From positions 1-43,449 of the forward strand of contig CALUPB010000022.1 of the NCBI GenBank assembly GCA_944322585.1: a stretch of 43,449 nucleotides of DNA, given 5' to 3'. Origin of the DNA: an uncultured Bacteroidales bacterium (GTDB lineage Bacteria; Bacteroidota; Bacteroidia; Bacteroidales; UBA932). Under the pieces are notes generated by a model that did no database searches, was not told the DNA's origin, and saw only the letters and a list, made by a program, of their open reading frames with translations. Of this stretch, positions 1 to 6,598 are shown one piece after another. Numbering within the stretch: the first letter of the stretch is position 1; each line of letters begins with the position of its first letter. Position numbers and translations under genes: made by a program.

Positions 1-56
1 ATTTCCCTGTCCACAATTTGTTGTGCTGTCATATCTTTTTCTGTTTGTTGTTCCAT
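1..56 (-). CDS. Hypothetical protein, 5' end only
   Basis: An ATG at 54-56 opens a frame that runs off the left edge (18 complete codons visible, beginning MEQQTEKDM). It lies in the same frame as the 102-residue ORF at 105-413, separated only by one TGA at 105-107 and 16 open codons. It is therefore either a separate gene or the continuation of that ORF. Nothing can be said about function. Confidence 0.3.
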   Translation of the reverse strand, partial: MEQQTEKDMTAQQIVDRE

Positions 57-104
57 GTTTCCAACTCCATTTCGGTCTGTCTGGAAATCAAATCGGGAAT
101 CCTG

Positions 105-413
105 TCATTTCCCCTCCCCGTAATCCACCCACATTTTCTTGGCAAGTCTCCTCAATACCGCATCCCGTGTAAGTGGCTGTCCTGTCACCTGCCGTCCCCA
201 CCAGCAGCAGTCATATTTGCAGAGTACGATTTCTTCCTCTATGCTCAACATCCCTGCGAAGTATGGAGGTACAAGCCACCATTCCTTTACTCCCGTGTCG
301 CTTTCACTGTTCATAAGTCCCTGCCAGATTGTGCTGTCGTGTTTCTTCAGTTCTCTGATGACCTCATGCTGCTCATGAAGCATTGTCCTGTCGATAAGTT
401 CTCTTATTTCCAT
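105..413 (-). CDS. Hypothetical protein, 102 aa, mobile-element cargo
   Basis: The 102-residue frame has a coding-like composition: charged N-terminus MEIRELIDRT, several Trp-containing pairs (EWW, CCWWGR) and a basic end. I do not recognise the family. The frame is also open for about 24 codons upstream of the ATG, so a longer protein is possible. It ends in TGA, but the same frame continues open to the window edge, which makes this one of several places in this element where a TGA interrupts an otherwise open frame. It is the last complete gene of the minus-strand block. Confidence 0.5.
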   Translation of the reverse strand: MEIRELIDRTMLHEQHEVIRELKKHDSTIWQGLMNSESDTGVKEWWLVPPYFAGMLSIEEEIVLCKYDCCWWGRQVTGQPLTRDAVLRRLAKKMWVDYGEGK

Positions 414-473
414 GTCATTAAACGAAAAATGCCGTCCCTTGTGAGAACGGCTGGTTAAACATAAATGTATTTC

Positions 474-495
474 AACGACATTGTTATCTGTCGTT
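474..495. promoter_or_regulatory. Inverted repeat upstream of the 102-aa gene
   Basis: AACGACA (474-480) and TGTCGTT (489-495) form perfect 7-base arms around an 8-base loop, about 60 bases upstream of the ATG at 413. It is placed where an operator or a leader hairpin would sit. No T-run follows the minus-strand copy, so it does not look like an intrinsic terminator. Function is inferred from position only. Confidence 0.3.
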
Positions 496-554
496 TATTG
501 AACGGTCTGCAGACTGTCTGTTTTTAATGTGAATATGTCTTAATTGGATTCTAT

Positions 555-770
555 CTAAAGTAGTACCTGTTGGATGTACCCTACACAGGTCTTGCGTTGA
601 AGTGGATTTTGATTTCTCTTGAAGTATGTGTAGGGGTGCTTTGGATAGATACTCTGTGCGTGTTCTTTACCTGTACCTATGAGAGCAGGTATATATAAAG
701 GTATGAACCCGACTTGATTTGGCAGTTTATCGGGAAGCCAGTCTGGTATAGTTAAAGGCATAGTTTCCAA
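555..770 (-). CDS. Hypothetical small protein, 71 aa
   Basis: ATG at 768-770, TAG stop. The product has a Pro-rich N-terminus (TIPDWLPDKLPNQVG) and a basic, aromatic-rich C-terminus. It overlaps the short direct repeats at 713-803, and other frames here are also partly open, so coding status is uncertain. No family is recognised. It is co-directional with the helicase and the other tiny ORFs of the block. Confidence 0.35.
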   Translation of the reverse strand: METMPLTIPDWLPDKLPNQVGFIPLYIPALIGTGKEHAQSIYPKHPYTYFKRNQNPLQRKTCVGYIQQVLL

Positions 771-803
771 TTCTGTTTCCAGTTTGATTTGGAAGTTAAT
801 CGG
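713..803. repeat. Imperfect direct repeats of a TTTGATTTGGAA-type motif
   Basis: Two copies of a 21-base unit, yTTGATTTGGmAGTTwATCGG, occur at 713-733 and 783-803 with three mismatches; each is followed by TATAGTTAA. Related copies occur at 3383-3400 (just before the helicase start) and, one base shorter, at 6573-6593 (between the integrase and the gene downstream of it). The copies cluster in gaps between minus-strand genes, which suggests a regulatory or replication-related repeat rather than chance. Confidence 0.45.
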
Positions 804-938
804 ATATAGTTAATGAGAATCCAATTCAATTTCCACCTTATTTGGAAACCAAACTCCATGATACAAGAAAAGGGAGAACTCATGCTGTCCTCCCCGAATA
901 ATTCAAACTAATTTAATATGGATTTATCTATAATGCAG

Positions 939-1106
939 TTAATTCCGTTTCTTCCTGCTGTCGCTATCCCTAAAGCAAGGCAGATAAATGATTTCTCTGT
1001 CCCAGTCCTCGTCCTCACTGTAGATATACACTGTCCTTGACTTCTCTATCTGTAAAATTATCGGTATATCTATCGTTGTCGTGCATATCAATGGTATTGC
1101 TTTCAT
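939..1106 (-). CDS. Hypothetical small acidic protein, 55 aa
   Basis: ATG at 1104-1106, TAA at 939-941. The first half is hydrophobic and beta-like (IDIPIILQIEKSR); the second half is acidic and aromatic (YSEDEDWDREIIYL) with a basic RKKRN tail, which looks coding. A neighbouring frame over 1020-1200 is also open and coding-like, so a frameshift within an older longer gene is possible. Unrecognised; the position suggests it belongs to the helicase-linked minus-strand set. Confidence 0.42.
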   Translation of the reverse strand: MKAIPLICTTTIDIPIILQIEKSRTVYIYSEDEDWDREIIYLPCFRDSDSRKKRN

Positions 1107-1206
1107 CGCTTCTCTTTTGTTTCTGGTTAATGGAATCTTTTATGTCTGTATCTCTTAAATGGAATCCTGTCCGTTTCCATATAGTGTATCTCTTTATATG
1201 CCAATT

Positions 1207-1353
1207 CTATTTGAAGTTATGCAATATTTTCGAGTTTTCCAAAGTAAATTTTTCTGGATTAACTGGCTTATATATAATGGGATATGTAAAGTCTCCAACT
1301 GAATTTTTCTGTTTATCTGGATTTGCTCTGGAGACTGATTCCCGACAGTACAT
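1207..1353 (-). CDS. Hypothetical small protein, 48 aa
   Basis: ATG at 1351-1353, TAG at 1207-1209. The sequence around NPDKQKNSVGDFTYPI reads like protein. It overlaps the end of the 52-residue ORF (1313-1471) by 41 bases in another frame, so the two are either overlapping genes or frameshifted pieces of one gene. No family recognised. Confidence 0.33.
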   Translation of the reverse strand: MYCRESVSRANPDKQKNSVGDFTYPIIYKPVNPEKFTLENSKILHNFK

Positions 1354-1471
1354 CCGATGTAATATTTTTTATGGCATGAAATGCTATTCTTATAGACACC
1401 TCAATCTCGTGCCATGAAAAATCTGTCCGTTTTTTATCTGGAAGTAGGAGGACATCTTGCAGCCCTCCCAT
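1313..1471 (-). CDS. Hypothetical small protein, 52 aa
   Basis: ATG at 1469-1471, TAA at 1313-1315. Begins MGGLQDVLLLPDKK and continues with an amphipathic stretch (EIEVSIRIAFHAIKNI) likely to be helical. Composition is convincing for a real protein although it is short. It overlaps the UGA-interrupted ORF at 1390-1569 in another frame. Function unknown. Confidence 0.42.
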   Translation of the reverse strand: MGGLQDVLLLPDKKRTDFSWHEIEVSIRIAFHAIKNITSDVLSGISLQSKSR

Positions 1472-1569
1472 TCCACATTAAAAGTTGCTCCGTATGAATC
1501 GGCTGCGGATAATGGTCATACATGATACCGTCCTGCCCTCAATCTTCCTTGACATAGTGCTCGTGTCAT
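1390..1569 (-). pseudogene. Small ORF coupled to helicase gene, interrupted by in-frame UGA
   Basis: An ATG at 1567-1569 follows the helicase stop codon by a single base. The frame runs 17 codons to a TGA at 1516-1518, then stays open for 41 codons of coding-like sequence (for example ADSYGATFNVEWEGCKMSS) to a TAA at 1390-1392. The best-looking part follows the TGA and has no start codon before its internal ATG. Either a Trp codon has mutated to TGA, or UGA is read through. No family recognised. Confidence 0.3.
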
Positions 1570-1570
1570 A

Positions 1571-2680
1571 TCATTGCCCCATATCGGTTGCCTTTGCCCT
1601 CCTGTCTAATCCTACCGTATCGTATATCTTCTGGAGTTCTTCCTTTATCTTCTTCACTGGTATCGGTGTCTGTTTTGGGAATCTCCTGTCAGCCATTTCG
1701 ACTATCTTCAAGTCCGTGTCCACCCTTGACATCGCTGTCAGTGCATCCTGTATAGCCCCGACCCTGTATTTGAGTGCCTTGACCTTTTCATCACCGAGTT
1801 TCGTGTATGCGTCCCTTATGAACGGGTATATCGCTTCCGACAGTTCTATCTCCCAGTCGGTCGTGAACATTATCGGCTTCTCATGCCTTATCTCGCTGTA
1901 CCTCTTGTATATGTCTTCAAAGTTTGTCCTTTTCTCTGTCATTGCCTGTATGTTTTTGGGTGCTGTATAGGAATCGTTGTTCGCTATGCCGATTCCGTTC
2001 TTCTTCATCTCGTCCTCTACCGTTACCTGTGAACTGTACACTCCGTTAATGACCTTGTAGTTCACTATCTCATATTTAGCCATGTTCCTGTCCACAATGA
2101 GTTTCCCGTTGTCCTCTATGACGAACGGCTCGTTTATGTACGGAAGGTTGCGGATTATGCTCGCTCTGAAGTCTTCCGACAGGGCGTTGATGTGTTCCAA
2201 GTCATGTTCCGTCTTTTCCACAGCTTCCCATGTGGCTCTCTCGAACTCCTCTGGGCTTACCGTCCTCTGATTGCCTGTCGCTCCGTACAGATGTATCACT
2301 TCCCCTCCGTATATGCTGTTTCTTACCCTCCCTGCTATCTGGATGAACGATGTGGATATGTCTGGCATCGTGTGCGCCTTGTACGGCTCGCTGACTATGA
2401 ATGTCCGTCCTCTCTCATCGTATATGTCGCATCCCTCGAAAGCGGTTGAAGTGTAGAGGTTGAACATCCTTGTCTGGTCTGCCGTCCTGCTTATCGGGAA
2501 GCCGTGGAGTTTGGCTGTGTTCTGCTTTCCGCTGGACTGTGAGCATACGACCCTTGTGTTGTCTGGTGTGAGACCTGCGTTACGGATTATCCAGTATATG
2601 CCCTCCACACTGTTTAGGAAGATATGGTAGTTGCTGCCGATATTCTCTCTCTTTAGCCTGTTCCTGCATATCCCAGTCAT
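1571..2680 (-). CDS. C-terminal fragment of the interrupted helicase, 369 aa
   Basis: This is the piece that standard-code translation gives, starting at the first ATG (2678-2680) after the second TGA. It carries the helicase C-terminal domain, including the QIAGRVR motif VI, and a long charged C-terminal region. It lacks the ATP-binding half, so alone it could not be a working helicase. Confidence 0.55.
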   Translation of the reverse strand: MTGICRNRLKRENIGSNYHIFLNSVEGIYWIIRNAGLTPDNTRVVCSQSSGKQNTAKLHGFPISRTADQTRMFNLYTSTAFEGCDIYDERGRTFIVSEPYKAHTMPDISTSFIQIAGRVRNSIYGGEVIHLYGATGNQRTVSPEEFERATWEAVEKTEHDLEHINALSEDFRASIIRNLPYINEPFVIEDNGKLIVDRNMAKYEIVNYKVINGVYSSQVTVEDEMKKNGIGIANNDSYTAPKNIQAMTEKRTNFEDIYKRYSEIRHEKPIMFTTDWEIELSEAIYPFIRDAYTKLGDEKVKALKYRVGAIQDALTAMSRVDTDLKIVEMADRRFPKQTPIPVKKIKEELQKIYDTVGLDRRAKATDMGQ

Positions 2681-2740
2681 GTATGCAAGGGGATTGCCCT
2701 CTATCCTGTGGCTTCTGACCTTTACTGGCTCTATGTGCGG

Positions 2741-3247
2741 TCACTCTATCCTGTATTCTGGCATGTCCATAAGTTCCTCCAGCCAGTATGCCCTCTCTAT
2801 CGGGGTGGCGGACATATAGGTTACCCTGTCAAAGTCTTTTGCGATTGCAAGCAGGTTTCGTATCGCCCTGTTTCGGAAACTGTACTGGTTGAACAGTGTA
2901 TGCCATTCGTCCACGCACAGGTGCATTTCTCCAAACGGGTCATAGCCCAACGAATCCAGTATGCTGCACACTTTCGGCAATGAATCGTAGGTGGTGGCTA
3001 TCTTCGGCAGGTCTCCATGTCTGTCCATGTACTTCCGTATCTCCCTTGTCTTGTCTCCCTCACCGTATATCGGAAGCAGGACAGGTCTGCCGTCTCCGTT
3101 GTCTGGGAACTGCAATGCCTTGTTGTCTATGAGTTCCACGAACGGCATCGCTATCAGTGTAGGTGTATTCTGTACCGTTGCCAGTGTAGTCGCTCCGCAT
3201 CCTGTCGTTCCCTTGCTTAATATGCAGTTGGACGGTATCTCTTCCAT
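2741..3247 (-). CDS. N-terminal fragment of the interrupted helicase, 168 aa
   Basis: This is the standard-code piece between the two TGA codons. Its ATG (3245-3247) follows the first TGA directly. It holds the degenerate motif I, the DEWH Walker B and the SATP motif, ending at MPEYRIE. Upstream of the TGA the same frame extends 39 codons to the more natural start at 3367. Confidence 0.5.
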   Translation of the reverse strand: MEEIPSNCILSKGTTGCGATTLATVQNTPTLIAMPFVELIDNKALQFPDNGDGRPVLLPIYGEGDKTREIRKYMDRHGDLPKIATTYDSLPKVCSILDSLGYDPFGEMHLCVDEWHTLFNQYSFRNRAIRNLLAIAKDFDRVTYMSATPIERAYWLEELMDMPEYRIE

Positions 3248-3338
3248 TCAGTCCGTGAGGTATATTGCACCCTCTGGGGCTGTTATCTTCTGGTCTCCTG
3301 TAATCTTTGTCGCATCGGAAATTTCCTGTATTCCTGTT

Positions 3339-3503
3339 TCAGTCAAGGTAATTTTTCTTGTTGTCATATTGCGTATCGAAAATTTGATTTGGAATTAAAA
3401 TGGACTGATATTCAGCCTTATCTCTTTTATATGGAATCTCTTTCGGTCGATTCAGCCACTCAAAAAATATGGTAAGTCAAGGCACAGTTAAGGGAGACGG
3501 CAT
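3339..3503 (-). pseudogene. Small ORF before helicase, interrupted by in-frame UGA
   Basis: ATG 3501-3503 is preceded by a purine-rich GGGAGGGG Shine-Dalgarno-like stretch. After eight codons (MPSPLTVP) there is a TGA at 3477-3479, then 45 open codons of coding-like sequence (starting LTIFFEWLNRPKEIPYK) to a TGA at 3339-3341. No ATG, GTG or TTG exists after the first TGA, so the second part could be made only by readthrough. Its end overlaps the helicase start by 29 bases. It contains the TTTGATTTGGAA-type repeat. Function unknown. Confidence 0.27.
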
Positions 3504-3670
3504 TTTCAGCCCCTCCCTCTTGTCTGTGTATCGTTACGCATATATGACTGGCTTCTCCGTGACCATTGTCGGAATCAGCCTGTGCCCAGATTCGGCACTA
3601 TCCTTATCTGAATCTGTAATACGAAGTTATATAAATTTTCGGACATTTCCTAATTAAAATCCATTAAAAA

Positions 3671-3919
3671 TCAAGAAGTTGCAACTCGGACAGCAGTGGT
3701 ATCTTCTCGGCTCTGGAGGACACATCGGGTATATTTCAGCATGTCTAAAAATGGCTGACGGCTGATTGTCTGGATGCCATGTAGGTATTGCCCTTTAATT
3801 TCCCGTATGTTCAGCGGTTTTGTCCCCAGAAAATTCTGGAATTTGTTTTGGAATCTTCTTCGGATGTATGATTGTCTGGAATCAGATTGGATTCTTGCTT
3901 TATCTGGAATAGGTATCAT
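3671..3919 (-). CDS. Hypothetical basic protein, 82 aa
   Basis: ATG 3917-3919 overlaps the stop of the upstream ORF in an ATGA junction, typical of translational coupling. The product is basic and probably helical in its second half (LNIREIKGQYLHGIQTISR). Unrecognised. Between its stop and 3503 there is only a 23-codon frame (3575-3646, starting MSENLYNFVL after an AGGAA) that also ends in TGA within coding-like sequence. Confidence 0.38.
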   Translation of the reverse strand: MIPIPDKARIQSDSRQSYIRRRFQNKFQNFLGTKPLNIREIKGQYLHGIQTISRQPFLDMLKYTRCVLQSREDTTAVRVATS

Positions 3920-4110
3920 GCTTCCTGTCTGTTTAGATGTTCCTGTGTCTCGGTTTCTGACAATGTTTTGTTGCCGATTCCTGTGTTATGGGTACTGTAA
4001 AGACCATGAAACCATGTTTTAAGGTACGATTGAGACCAGAAATCCATGTTTCCTGTATGTTTTATATGCCGATTGCCTGCAAAAATTGTCTTTTGGTACA
4101 CTGAAATCAC
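3916..4110 (-). CDS. Hypothetical protein, 64 aa (GTG start)
   Basis: A GTG at 4108-4110 (or an ATG 21 codons later) opens a frame rich in His, Asn and Thr, ending in the TGA that overlaps the next ATG. It is the first ORF of the minus-strand block whose last members are the helicase and the tiny ORFs. Bases 4111-4317, between it and the divergent plus-strand gene, are AT-rich with no ORF; TGTTTTATATG is repeated at 4058-4068 and 4121-4131. Function unknown. Confidence 0.33.
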   Translation of the reverse strand: MISVYQKTIFAGNRHIKHTGNMDFWSQSYLKTWFHGLYSTHNTGIGNKTLSETETQEHLNRQEA

Positions 4111-4290
4111 GTTTTAAGAATGTTTTATATGTCAAAAGGTCGAGCTTATGCGATGTATATGCAAGAAAACTCTGTTTCATGTTCCATTTGGACAAATTTT
4201 TCTTGTCTTGCGGTATATTCTGTATGCTTGAATCATGTATTCGGTTTGCTTTGATTCCGTTTAGGTCTGCCTGCTTCTGTTTTTATTGGC

Positions 4291-4298
4291 TATCTTTG
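4291..4298 (+). promoter_or_regulatory. Putative -7 box for the plus-strand hypotheticals
   Basis: TATCTTTG matches the Bacteroidetes -7 consensus TAnnTTTG exactly and lies 19 bases before the ATG at 4318. No TTTG was found 19-21 bases upstream of it, so the -33 element is weak. Confidence 0.4.
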
Positions 4299-4317
4299 GA
4301 AGCAAAACATCACAGAC

Positions 4318-5235
4318 ATGGACAGACTTAATTATGTATTTGACATTGCAAGCAGATATGCCCCTCCAGACCTTTATGAAGAAGACGGGGAGATATGCGG
4401 TGACTTTCCAGAAGTGGTGACATGGTTTATGGGGATAGTCGCTGGATGCCACCACTATGACTTCCCATGCTCTTTCAGACAGTTCTGTGACAACAGGGAG
4501 ATTATGGACATCGTGGATGCCTACAATGAACGGATAGGCAGTGGCGGGATGCAGACTTCTGACGGGAAGAAGATTCTCCAGATAGACAAGGAAGCCTTTT
4601 ATTACGGTGTCATGTTCGTGTATTATCTTACGGAGAGGAAATGCACCAACGCAAAGAGAAGTCCAGAAACGGTAAGGCAGCAGTTGCTTAATCTCCGTGA
4701 CAGCCTTTACGATGCGAGACGGTTTACTCTGGAATCAGAAAGAGTGGTGTTCGGGGAAAAGGACGGAAGAAGTACACAAGAGTATGTAAGGAAAGAGCCT
4801 GTAAGGATATATGGCAGGGCACTCATTGCAAACCTCGTACATTGCATAGATATGCTTCTCCAGAAAGATTCGCTGCACTGCGGGTTCGATTCATCTGGTG
4901 CTGGGACTGTGCTGGAAATTCCTCTTGACGATGCGGAGTTTGACCTGTTTGCCACCGATGACAGGGTTACCTATGCCCCGACAAGAAAGGCTTGGATTGC
5001 CATGGACATGCTCAAATACCTTTTCGGGACGATGAATCTTCCAGACCTCCGTGCAAGGAAATGTCTCGATGTCTCGGAGTTCGATGAAAAGGACGAAAAG
5101 TCATACAGCATCAACAGGCTCATTGTCCTTTGTCTGAATCTCATGCGATACACGGACAGCAGAAACGAAAATTTCATAAAAAGTCTTATGTCCAAATACA
5201 AGAATTTCGACCCTAACACTATGGCTGGCTTCTGA
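4318..5235 (+). CDS. Hypothetical protein, 305 aa, mobile-element gene
   Basis: An intact 305-residue frame beginning MDRLNYVFDIASRYAPPDL, with TGA stop followed two codons later by TAG. The product is mostly hydrophilic without signal peptide or clear transmembrane segment, so it is likely cytoplasmic. There are mixed helical stretches and a C-terminal basic tail (IKSLMSKYKNF). No motif or family is recognised. It is divergent from the helicase block and is followed after 147 bases by the 177-residue gene, probably on the same transcript. Confidence 0.75.
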   Translation: MDRLNYVFDIASRYAPPDLYEEDGEICGDFPEVVTWFMGIVAGCHHYDFPCSFRQFCDNREIMDIVDAYNERIGSGGMQTSDGKKILQIDKEAFYYGVMFVYYLTERKCTNAKRSPETVRQQLLNLRDSLYDARRFTLESERVVFGEKDGRSTQEYVRKEPVRIYGRALIANLVHCIDMLLQKDSLHCGFDSSGAGTVLEIPLDDAEFDLFATDDRVTYAPTRKAWIAMDMLKYLFGTMNLPDLRARKCLDVSEFDEKDEKSYSINRLIVLCLNLMRYTDSRNENFIKSLMSKYKNFDPNTMAGF

Positions 5236-5382
5236 TTATAGCGGTACACCATACACTGCGCTTCTGTCGGGTACTCCTACAAATTCAGATACTGCCAGAA
5301 ATATTGCACCTTCGCCACCGTAATCAGAACAGGTCTGGTTATCTGGCTCGGCAGTTCCGAGAGTTTTTAATTTTTTATTTTT

Positions 5383-5916
5383 ATGAATAGTATTAAAAAT
5401 TTCGAGGGAAACCTCACAGAGGCTGCTAAGGTAGCGAACAATGTTGAATCAACAAATGTTTCATCCGTAAAGACTGCTGAATCTGCAAGACCGCAGAGAA
5501 GCACGACCAAATCACAGTTCTGGGGTGTAATCACTAAAGCCAGACGGGCTTTCAATAATCAGCTGCATAAGGACAATGCGGTTAAACTGGAGTGCGTGGA
5601 ACATTACATCCCTACAATCACGACCGATGATGTCAAGTTCTGGGCTGACTATATGGACGAAGTAAATGTGCTGCTGGACAGCCGTAAATTTGGGAAAGAA
5701 TGTTCCGACCTCGGAATTGACCCGACCACTCTTGCAACCCATATCATCTTTCTCGGTGTCGGGATGAGAAATAAGGTGATGAAATACGGAATCCGCTCTG
5801 CCATTGGAAACGATTACATCCTTTATAAGGACAAGTTTGTTTCGGAGGATGCAATGCAGTTCGTTCTGGATTATGAGCCAGAGAAAAGGAAAGAATCTAC
5901 CGAAACGGCAGCATAG
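5383..5916 (+). CDS. Hypothetical protein, 177 aa, mobile-element gene
   Basis: An intact frame with ATG just after a very A/T-rich leader (typical of Bacteroidetes initiation regions) and a TAG stop. The first 45 residues are low in hydrophobics and rich in Ser, Thr, Asn and Ala (a flexible tail), followed by a compact mixed domain (about 46-165) and an EKRKES-type charged end. It is likely a soluble cytoplasmic protein. No family recognised. A hairpin terminator follows. Confidence 0.75.
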   Translation: MNSIKNFEGNLTEAAKVANNVESTNVSSVKTAESARPQRSTTKSQFWGVITKARRAFNNQLHKDNAVKLECVEHYIPTITTDDVKFWADYMDEVNVLLDSRKFGKECSDLGIDPTTLATHIIFLGVGMRNKVMKYGIRSAIGNDYILYKDKFVSEDAMQFVLDYEPEKRKESTETAA

Positions 5917-5942
5917 TCCTGTCGAAAATCTATGAAAAACAG

Positions 5943-5980
5943 GGGGATGTCCTTTATCGGGATGTCCCCTTGTCTTTATA
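5943..5980. terminator. Intrinsic terminator between convergent genes
   Basis: GGGGATGTCC (5943-5952) pairs with GGATGTCCCC (5960-5969), a 10-base stem with two G-T wobbles and a 7-base loop, followed by a T-rich tract on the plus strand. It sits 26 bases past the stop of the 177-residue gene and may also serve the minus-strand gene ending at 6001. Confidence 0.55.
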
Positions 5981-6000
5981 TGGATATGCCTGCTTGACCC

Positions 6001-6486
6001 TCATTGTGGCTGCGTTGAAAATACATCCTTGATTTCCTGTGAATAGATGATACTGCCATACGGGAATGTCAGTTTCCTGTTCTGGAATGTCCTGCCGTTG
6101 GAGGTGCGGATAAAGTCTTTGAGACCTTGACAGTATTCCAAATGACGGTACATGTGGGATTGCAGCCAGTTTATGCCATGTGTCATTATCGGGTCTGGAG
6201 TGAAGTTGCCGACATCAACAAGACCGTCCTTGCCTTTCATGAGGAAACAGAGGATAAAGGATTCTATCTCTTTGTTTAGACATAACTTGAAATCCAGTTC
6301 GGTACATCCACCATAACGAAGTCCTGTCCAGTAGTATGCCTGTCCAGACTGGTCTATGCGTGGTGTGAGGATGAGTGAAGTATCATCATAGTTCTTTGCT
6401 GCCACTCTGATGATGCTGATGATTTTCTCTGTGCTCATGTGTTTGAGTTCGAGCCTTTGATAAGGGATAAATGATTGATTGTTCAT
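6001..6486 (-). CDS. Hypothetical protein, 161 aa, mobile-element gene
   Basis: Intact frame with start MNNQSFIPYQRLEL and TGA stop. The protein looks soluble and globular, with a Tyr/Trp/Gly-rich centre (QAYYWTGLRYGGCTEL) and a hydrophobic helix around CFLMKGKDGL. It lies 112 bases downstream of, and co-directional with, the integrase, so the two may be co-transcribed. TGA is used here as a genuine stop, since reading through would run over the convergent gene. No family recognised. Confidence 0.7.
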   Translation of the reverse strand: MNNQSFIPYQRLELKHMSTEKIISIIRVAAKNYDDTSLILTPRIDQSGQAYYWTGLRYGGCTELDFKLCLNKEIESFILCFLMKGKDGLVDVGNFTPDPIMTHGINWLQSHMYRHLEYCQGLKDFIRTSNGRTFQNRKLTFPYGSIIYSQEIKDVFSTQPQ

Positions 6487-6598
6487 AATGTTGATTTTAA
6501 TTGGTTGTCAAGTGGATATAACAGAAAAGGACAGGATATTTCACCTGCCCCTTTGTCGTTACTTGGATTGAGTTTGATTGGAAGTCGAGTTGGAGGAT

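Larger units (their letters stand above)
1571..3367 (-). pseudogene. SF2 DEAH-like helicase interrupted by two in-frame UGA codons
   Basis: A single frame of 599 codons from ATG 3365-3367 (beginning MTTRKITLTETG) to TGA 1571-1573 contains two internal TGA codons, at 3248-3250 (codon 40) and 2741-2743 (codon 209), and no TAA or TAG. Helicase motifs appear in order across both interruptions: motif I region KGTTGCGATT (about 52-61), DEWH (153-156) as Walker B, SATP (186-189) as motif III, and QIAGRVR (343-349) as motif VI. The family is a DEAD/DEAH-type ATPase found on Bacteroidales plasmids and integrated elements, probably acting in replication or mobilisation. The contexts TD*MEEIP and IE*PHIEP fit Trp. 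Motif I lacks the usual Lys. Whether the gene is dead or UGA is decoded cannot be settled here. Confidence 0.75.

Noticed and set aside
1037-1417. 126-codon plus-strand frame in the element
   Set aside because: It is Ser/Phe/Leu-rich, with no start context, and is opposed by several better minus-strand frames.
3916-3919. TGA at the end of the 64-residue ORF as another readthrough site
   Set aside because: It forms an ATGA overlap with the next good ORF, which explains it as a normal stop/start junction, even though the same frame downstream looks fairly coding-like.
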